From: Musa acuminata AAA Group
Lineage: Eukaryota; Streptophyta; Magnoliopsida; Zingiberales; Musaceae
Length of the DNA: 64,000 bases
NCBI RefSeq assembly: GCF_036884655.1
Contig: NC_088356.1
Coordinates: 14,806,501-14,870,500 of the forward strand
Reading direction: 5' to 3'
Shown here piece by piece: positions 57,306-64,000 of this stretch (its first letter is position 1; every line of letters starts with the position of its first letter). Below the pieces are notes generated by a model. The model did not search any database. It was given only the letters and a program-made list of their open reading frames with translations, and was not told the DNA's origin. A program made the translations under genes and the position numbers.

Positions 57306-59731
57306 ATATTGATATATTTTAATCATGATCCTTGGCTGTATAATTCTTTTGCTCTATTAAAAAGATTTGTCGAATGAATCATGTCTTTTAGAAGTCTTAT
57401 CTTTCATGATGTCATTGGATTTATGGCTTGTAAGTCTTGAAATATTTGAAATATTTATGATCTAGAATGATGCATATGCTTTTTATTATGATAATGTATG
57501 ATGTGTATCATGAATACTTTATTATCATACATGAAAATAGTGATAAATATTTTGAAAATAAATGATTGTATCATGTTAGATGGTTTTATATATTATGCAT
57601 GATAAGCTATAGTGATGAGTGATACAATGATTGAAATAATATGAATGATGATTTGGAATCATGCATATAATAATGAGTTTATATGTTTTGAAAATGTGCA
57701 TGTTTTAATTTAAAAATATTATGATGCACAAATGAGATTGATACTAACCTTTGTCATGATTTAAAAATTGATGTAAAGGGTTTTTCCCTTCTTTTTGACA
57801 ATGACAAAAGGGGAGATAGCTAGCGTGCACAATTCAAGAAGAAAGCAAAAATTGCACTTCTCAAAAGAGAAGAAATTGCTATCTTGAACATCACCAAGAA
57901 GTGCTATCTTGCAAATCTCAAGACACACAAATGCAATCATGCAAAATTTGTAATTTTGCACATCATTAAAATTTATGATGCTTTGGTGATTATGCATGTT
58001 CTAAAATGTTATAAAATTCACTAGCTTGCATGATGTAGAACTTAGCTATATTGAACATCACCAAGGAATGCTATCTTGCCTATCTCAAGAAGCAAAAAGG
58101 TAACTTGCACATCTAGCAAAACTTATATTTCAAAAAGCAAGAGTTGCTTTCTTGAACATCTCAAAATTGCTAGCTTGCGGGCCTTAAAATGTAGAAATTT
58201 TTTGCTAGCTTGTATATGGTAAACTTGCTATCATACTACCATGATGATGAGCATGCCTTATCTTCATTTGAAAAACTATGGCAAAAATATGTCCGAATGA
58301 TTAAACGTGTTAAAATTATTTTTCAGACTTTTTTGATTGAATGATAAAATCACTTGATTGCTATAATGATTTTACACAATTACTTGCCATGATTACATGT
58401 TAGAAATTATGTGCTTAAATACAAAAATTTCCATGATAATGAACATGTTTTACCTTCATGATTGTAATTGAATATCTCTAGTAAAACCGTGTCCGAATGT
58501 ATGAAAGTGTCAAATTTCATTTTTGGATTTTCTTGATACATTATCATCTTCCGAACTTAACAAGCATATGTCATATCAAGTTTAATTCACATCATTGATT
58601 TTTGACATATGGAATCATCTAGCAAATGCACTTATCATGTGAAAAATATTTTTCGAGAAACATATTTGATGATTCCCTCTTATAAAAGGAAGATATTTTT
58701 ACATACAAGGATTTGACTCACTTACATATCTTAATCCTTGCAAAAATGAAGTGTGCTTTAATATCTTATCGATTTGAACTTCACATATGACTTTCCTCCT
58801 TCATGTAAAAAGATAATAATAGATAAAAAGGAAGAAGTTTTCAAAGCTATCTCCATGTCATATTTTCCTTGAGATGTGTGTATAATTGATATCCTATCAC
58901 TCACTGTTGGAAAATGACATGAACCTAGTTATGACATGAATAATTACAAGCACTTATGCTTAAAATTTGCTTATATCATTCTCCTTTTTGTTGATGAAAA
59001 AGGGGGAGAAATATATGAATTGATGCTATGAACACTGATGCTATGATTATGCCATGCTGCTTGCATCATCAAGAGATATATGAATTGATATGATTGCCAT
59101 ATTTGCAATACTTGCATCATCAAGAGATATATGAATTGATGCTATGATTGCCAAATTTGCATTATGCCATGTTTGCATCATGCGTTAAGATATCAAGAAC
59201 TTGTATCGTGATTTTACGCATTGATATCTTACCAAGTAATGAAATGCTACAATTGATAAACACTTGAAATGCTTGCGTTATGATATCAAGAACTTGAATC
59301 GTAATTTTACATATTGATATCTTACCATTTGATAATAGCAAACTTGCATGATGGTAACAATAGATATTATGTTTTTCATGCAATGAGTTAAACTTATATC
59401 ACAAACACTTGATTGTGGTACTTCTCCTTTTTGTTGATGACAAAGGGGGAGAAATATGTAGATGACATGACATGTTATGCATAAGTTTATGATGACATGT
59501 TGCTTGGATATTTGAATCCAAGAGTTTCTATCAATATGACATATTGATAGGGGGAGTTTGTTTAAACTCTGGGAGTTAAGGTTAACTCCGTTTATGATGA
59601 CATGTTGCTTAGATTTTTGAATCTAAGAGTTTCTATCAATATGGCATATTGATAGGGGGAGTGCGTTTAAACTCCGGGAGTTAAGGTTAACTCCGTCATC
59701 AAGTAGTTGTCATCATCAAAAAGGGGGAGAT
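57306..59731 (+). other. Array internal spacer 4, second part
   Basis: It begins with the second ATATT of the D duplication, then matches 41560-43978 closely, including the polypurine-like series and the final tract at 59718-59731. No coding signal. Confidence 0.8.
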
Positions 59732-62175
59732 TGTTGAATCTCGTATTTTGATGATGAAACCAATTGATATATGTTTATGATTTAATCTGCGTTTTGAGTA
59801 ATGCAAGATGCTTTGATCAGGATGAGATAATTAAAGCAGGAAAATCATGTTGTGCCAGAGAAACATGTCAGAAGATTGGACGTCGGGCCTATGGATCGGT
59901 CGACATAGCGACAGAAGGCTTCAACCCATGGATTTGGGCATCGGGCCAAGAAGAGCGGGTATTGCGCCAAGGATATCGGAGTTGCGGAGTCAACTGGCCG
60001 ATTGGGCAAAAGGCCATAGGAGAGGACGATGTGCCGAAGAATCAGACGAAGCGTCGAGGGACCAATGACATGCCGGACAACTTGGTTAATTGCTTAGGAT
60101 TAATTGTCTCGATCGAAGTTTTGTTTTAATTGTGCAGGATTAACTATGATAACGATGAAGACATAAAGCGAAACAAAGTGTCGGAGACAAGCGCGAAGGA
60201 TTCGTTGCGAGTTCGAGAGTTCGACGGAAGTCCGAAGGTTCGTCGGGAATGCTACCGGAACTAGCCGAGAATGAGTTGGGAGCTTGCCGAAGGGTTTTTC
60301 AGAAGCTCGCCAGAAGGTTCGTTGGAAGTTCGCGGAGCTCGCCGAGAAAGATCGGAGCTTGCCAAAGAAGCTCGTTGAAAATCGCTAAGATCAAATCGTG
60401 AAGTCTAGGAGCTTGCCGAGAGTCCGCAGAATGGTTTCCGAGAGTTCATCGGAAGACCGTCGGAAGTTTGCCGGAAGCTCGCCAGAAGAAGTCTTGACTT
60501 GCGGACTTTGTAATAGCTTAGAAAATGTCTTTAAAATCATAGTTAGCACTTTAATTAGGGTTAGGATTAGGTGTTAATTCTATAACCCAAGTAGGGGCCA
60601 ATTAGGCCCAAGTTCGGACTGGTTTGGGCCAAGTTTGGAGCCAAACCAAGTGAGCTGAAATAGTGAAAGAGGTGGCACCGCCAGGGTCAGCGGTGGCACC
60701 GCCCAGGAGAGGATCTCCCAGCGAAGCTGGGCGGTGCAACCGCCCCAGCCAGGAGGTGGCACCGCCTGAGCTCAGTCTTCGAGCAAGATTGGGCGGTGCA
60801 ACCTCCCTTGACAGAGAGGTAGCACCGCCTGAGCTCAGTCTTCGAGCTCTAGCAGAGAGGTGCAACCGCCTCAGTCAGGAGGTGGCACCGCCTGGGGCTC
60901 AGTCTCCGAGCTAGACTTAGGCGGTGCAACCGCCCCTGACAGAGAGGTGCAACCGCCTGAGCTCAGTCTTCGAGCTCTGGCAGAGAGGTGCAACCGCCTC
61001 TGACAGAGGTGGCACCTCCCAGAGGCTCAGTCTTCGAGCTCTGCCAGGCGGTGCAACCGCTCCAGTCAAGAGGTGCAACCGCCTGATCCCGGAATTCTGG
61101 GATTTGATCGTTTTGAGCTCCAAATTTGAATTGGGTTGGGGCCTATAAATACCCCACCCATTCAGCACTGAAAAGATACAGACCTGCACCGAAATCTTGA
61201 TCTTTTCTGTGATTCTAAGAGCTCAAATTTGTGTAAAGCCCAAAAGTTCTCCTCTTTCTGTTCTTCAAGTTTTGAGTTGTAAAGAGAGGAGAGAAAGGGT
61301 CTGTAAGGGTTGTCTCCTAAGCTCGTCAAAAGGAGTGAAACTGTAAAAGGGGAGTTGGCCTTCGCCTATTGAAGGAAGGCCTCTAGTTGACGTCGGTAAC
61401 CTCATCGGTGGAGGAAGCCAAAAGTGGAGTAGGTCAAGGCTGACCGAACCACTCTAAATCTCGGTTTGCATTTTACTTTGAGCACTTTATCATTTCTGCA
61501 AACCTCCTAAATATCTACTGCCCTCTGCGCTTTTACGAACGAGCTTCTAAGTTCAGATCTTTTCAAATTAGCATTTAGACGTAAATCGGCGTTTTCGTAC
61601 AATCATTACATTGCAGTTTACATTTACGTTTTAACTCCTATCATAACTGCAAACTGCCTTCTGCGCATTTATAAAACGCATCTCAAAGTTCATTATCTTC
61701 AAAATCAGTATTTAGACGTAAACTACGTTTAGACGTAAATCTGCGTTTAGACGCAAACTGCGTTTAGACGTAAACTACGTTTAGACATAAACTACGTTTA
61801 GACGTAAATCTGTGTTTAGACGCAAACTACGTTTTGACGTGAACTACGTTTAGACGTAAAACTGCGTTTAGACGCAAACTGCGTTTAAACATAAAACTGC
61901 ACTTAGACGCAAACTGCACTTAGACGCAACTGAGCTTAGACGCAAACTGCGTTTAGACGCAAACTGTGTTTAGACGTAAACTGCGCTTAGACGCAAACTA
62001 CGTTTACCCGTAAACTGCGTTTAGAAGAAAACTGCCCTTAATCTTAAGTAATCTTAGAATCGACTTTTACATCGAAATCGTTTTTATCGAACGAACGCAA
62101 CTTTCGGTTTTAATCGCTGAAAGATTTCCGCTGCACTAATTCACCCCCCCCCTCTTAGTGCTCTCGATCCTAACT
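59732..62175 (+). repeat. Array LTR 5 (terminal)
   Basis: 2444 bp. GC block at about 60665-61090, TATA box at 61144-61151, minisatellite at about 61700-62035. The last base is T (CCTAACT) where the inner LTRs have CCTAACA. GTTAA follows, matching the left flank of LTR 1. Confidence 0.9.
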
Positions 62176-62180
62176 GTTAA

Positions 62181-62577
62181 TATTTTATTACATACAAAGT
62201 GTACTTATAGATCAACCACCTTTCAACTATGAAAGATTTACCCCAAACAAACTGTGCTATGCGGTTAGAATTCTACAATGCATCTTTTGTCGTAGAGATG
62301 AAAATTTTGTGATGAAAAGTTTATGCAGCAATATAGAAACAATTTTTTTTGGATTTTTGAATAAGGATAACTAAATTTCAGCAATAGTAAGGTAGGAAAC
62401 TAGAACCTATTGCAATTCACTGGGAGATCAAAGGATGATCCGTGGTGGTGGAGATGATGGCGGAATTCGGCAACGAACATTTAAGCAATTGTGAGAATTG
62501 CTTTAGGTGGCTGTGGAGGTATGATGGATAGCTATAGAAGGGCAGCGAGACACCAAGAATGCTACTTTGATACCACA
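62181..62577 (-). mobile_element. Leader fragment of a small LTR element, with primer site
   Basis: The minus-strand primer site (plus strand ctttgatacca, 62565-62575) adjoins the LTR at 62578. About 400 bases of leader-like, non-coding sequence extend left to the array. No gag codons were recognised. Confidence 0.6.
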
Positions 62578-62955
62578 TGTTAGAACCCTAGCGGATTCTA
62601 AGCTTGGGGTTGATCTTTTTAGGGGATCGGCCTCCTTGGAACTCTATTGGGGGTTCCCTCCTCCAAGTTGCTGCTCAAAGGCTGCTAAACAGATGCTTCT
62701 ATTTCTTATCAAAAGAGGATGAATATATGAATATTTATAGGACTTCTAAACCCTAACTCCTAATAGGACTCCTACTCAAGATTCTTACTTCTAACCAACT
62801 CCTAATAAGACTCTTACTTTAAGAAGCAACCTCCCAACTAATCTTAACCTTAGTTGGCCTCTTCAACTCTTTAATAGGAGTCGGCTAGGTAGGTTTTACA
62901 TGAATGCCCCTTTCAATAAAATTCAATTATGACTCTCCTAGCTAGAGTCCTAACA
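62578..62955 (-). repeat. 378-bp LTR of a third retrotransposon family
   Basis: TGTTAGAACCCTAG...GAGTCCTAACA, i.e. TGTTAG/CTAACA inverted ends. A minus-strand TATAAATA lies at 62732-62739, and a primer site follows on the left, so this is the 5' LTR of a minus-oriented element. Its other LTR is not in the window. Confidence 0.75.
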
Positions 62956-63236
62956 GAATCATTAACCATCCAACATTCCATAAGCGGATCCATCAGTGAA
63001 CTCATTCTCCAATAAACACGTGTTGTATCCCTAGTGTCACTACATGAGCAACTATGAGACCATGCACCTCCATCATATGGACTGGCATATAATACACCAG
63101 TCTATCTAGTTATCTCGATGTGCCTCTCGAGTAACCTATGACAGAGATTATTTAGGGTCTATGTTTAAAGACGAATCAATCTCGTTATCATGATCTCATC
63201 GCGATCTGATTCCCACTGCACAGATCTATGGACATC

Positions 63237-63312
<76 letters not shown>

Positions 63313-63409
63313 GAGAAAATATCATAATAATAATAAGCAAAGAGAGTACGTATTATGTCACATATGTCATCACTTATGTAATTAGCTTGCAGAGCACCTA
63401 TGACTAGCA
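62956..63409 (-). mobile_element. Diverged A-family LTR fragment, minus orientation
   Basis: atcattaaccatccaacatt...gcacctatgactagca follows 4785-5194 of element A in order and ends at the same LTR terminus. It is interrupted by a long TA tract. Confidence 0.8.
63240..63311. repeat. (TA)n microsatellite, about 35 units
   Basis: An uninterrupted TA run within the A-family LTR fragment, at the place where A and B have only a short atatatatgta-type sequence. Confidence 0.95.
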
Positions 63410-63412
63410 TTG

Positions 63413-64000
63413 TCCATATGTTAGAGACAACTAGTCTAATAACTGCTTGTGTGGGGACACTAGTAGTATTGTGCATATGCTTATTGGAGAATGAGTTCAC
63501 TAATTAATTTCCTCATGGAATGCTAGATGGTTGATGGTACCTCATTGTCAGACAACGATTCTGTCATCCCAATAATATATCTAGTCCTTAGACTTGAGAT
63601 ATTAAGGATGTTATGTACGAGTACTCCACTCTTTGATACTAGACTTATAGACCTAGAAGTTTCAAATCTAGCACAATTGGTCAATGGAAGTAGCAGCCAA
63701 CCTTACGAGAGCTTTTGAGTGTCGATAGAGGATCATTCACTCTTATTGTCATGAGAGGAATAACTCATGTGTTCTTGCTTGGGAAAATCCCTAGCCAGGG
63801 TCACTCGAATTAAGAGAGAAGAGTTTTCTATACGAATCCGATTAGAGCGAGACTTGAGTAGAAACCGTATAGGCCTGATAGCACCATGCTCGGTATATGG
63901 TTTCTAGGTTATTAGATAGATAAGGAAGTATAGATACATAGTAATTGAGGATAGACTGGTCCAATGAATTGGTTTTTCCTATATCGTAAGTGGATTGCGA
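63413..64000 (+). mobile_element. Diverged A-family LTR fragment, plus orientation (runs off the edge)
   Basis: ccatatgttagagacaactagtctaataactgcttg... follows 30522-31100 of copy B in order. It is head-to-head with the preceding fragment, forming an imperfect inverted repeat, and continues past the window. Confidence 0.8.

Larger units (their letters stand above)
22085..62175 (+). mobile_element. Tandem LTR-gag retrotransposon array: five LTRs, four gag regions, no pol of its own
   Basis: LTRs lie at 22085-24506, 31733-32887 (partial), 37220-39648, 43979-45646 (internally deleted) and 59732-62175. Internal regions of about 4.33 kb lie between them (32888-37219; 39649-43978; 45647-47558 + 57311-59731; the first is truncated at 25209). 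Each LTR is followed by a primer site and a gag. Each complete internal region ends in a polypurine tract that abuts the next LTR, so neighbouring units share LTRs. Sequence between units is nearly identical. Elements B and D are later insertions. Confidence 0.9.

Noticed and set aside
63165..63500. 111-codon minus-strand frame with a Tyr/Ile run
   Set aside because: It reads through the TA microsatellite inside an LTR fragment.
1..64000. Integrated pararetrovirus (EPRV-type) sequence
   Set aside because: All RT sequences found have the copia order PR-INT-RT-RNaseH and LTRs. I saw no movement-protein or coat-protein region and no INT-less polymerase.

Overview
The window is nuclear DNA of a flowering plant, most likely a monocot. 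The reasons are one GC-rich first exon of a plastid-targeted nuclear gene at the left edge, followed by more than 60 kb of nested Ty1/copia LTR retrotransposons. These use an initiator-tRNA-Met type primer site (TGGTATCAGAGC), and the dominant lineage looks like Sirevirus (SIRE/Maximus). No rRNA or tRNA gene, CRISPR array or second host gene was recognised.

Layout. (1) 1-632: exon 1 and the start of intron 1 of a PTAC13-like gene on the minus strand. The rest of the gene lies left of the window. (2) 633-1739: AT-rich intergenic DNA with two hairpin-forming inverted repeats. (3) 1740-20700: a minus-oriented nest with three levels. An old Sirevirus-like LTR (1914-3378 + 18301-18370) is split by a gag-only element E1 (3379-18300, TSD CCTGC/CCTAC). 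One LTR of E1 is in turn split by a full-length 8.8-kb copia element A (3701-12525, TSD CACCT). A truncated gag and another old LTR follow (18372-20700). (4) 20705-22079: LTR debris and unrecognised AT-rich DNA. (5) 22085-62175: a plus-oriented 40-kb tandem array LTR-gag-LTR-gag-LTR-gag-LTR-gag-LTR with a unit of about 6.76 kb. The whole array is flanked by one 5-bp target duplication (GTTAA). Two other elements sit inside it: B (25210-31732), a 5'-truncated sister of A lodged in the second LTR, and D (47559-57305, TSD ATATT), an almost intact autonomous Sirevirus in the fourth internal region. (6) 62181-64000: a small LTR element (378-bp LTR) and two head-to-head, diverged fragments of the A-family LTR around a (TA)n tract.

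How the parts relate. Element D carries Gag with two zinc knuckles, protease, integrase, reverse transcriptase and RNase H. The array units and E1 keep LTRs, primer site, polypurine tracts and a recognisable gag, but have no pol, and their Gag lacks the zinc-knuckle segment. They look like non-autonomous partners (LTR-gag elements) that would need an enzyme source such as D. Elements A and B belong to another copia lineage (tentatively Angela/Tork-like). They have a long structured leader containing four stem-loops with one shared apical hairpin and four different but self-complementary lower stems. That is the most striking structural signal in the window. No computation was run, so percent identities and insertion ages are not given.
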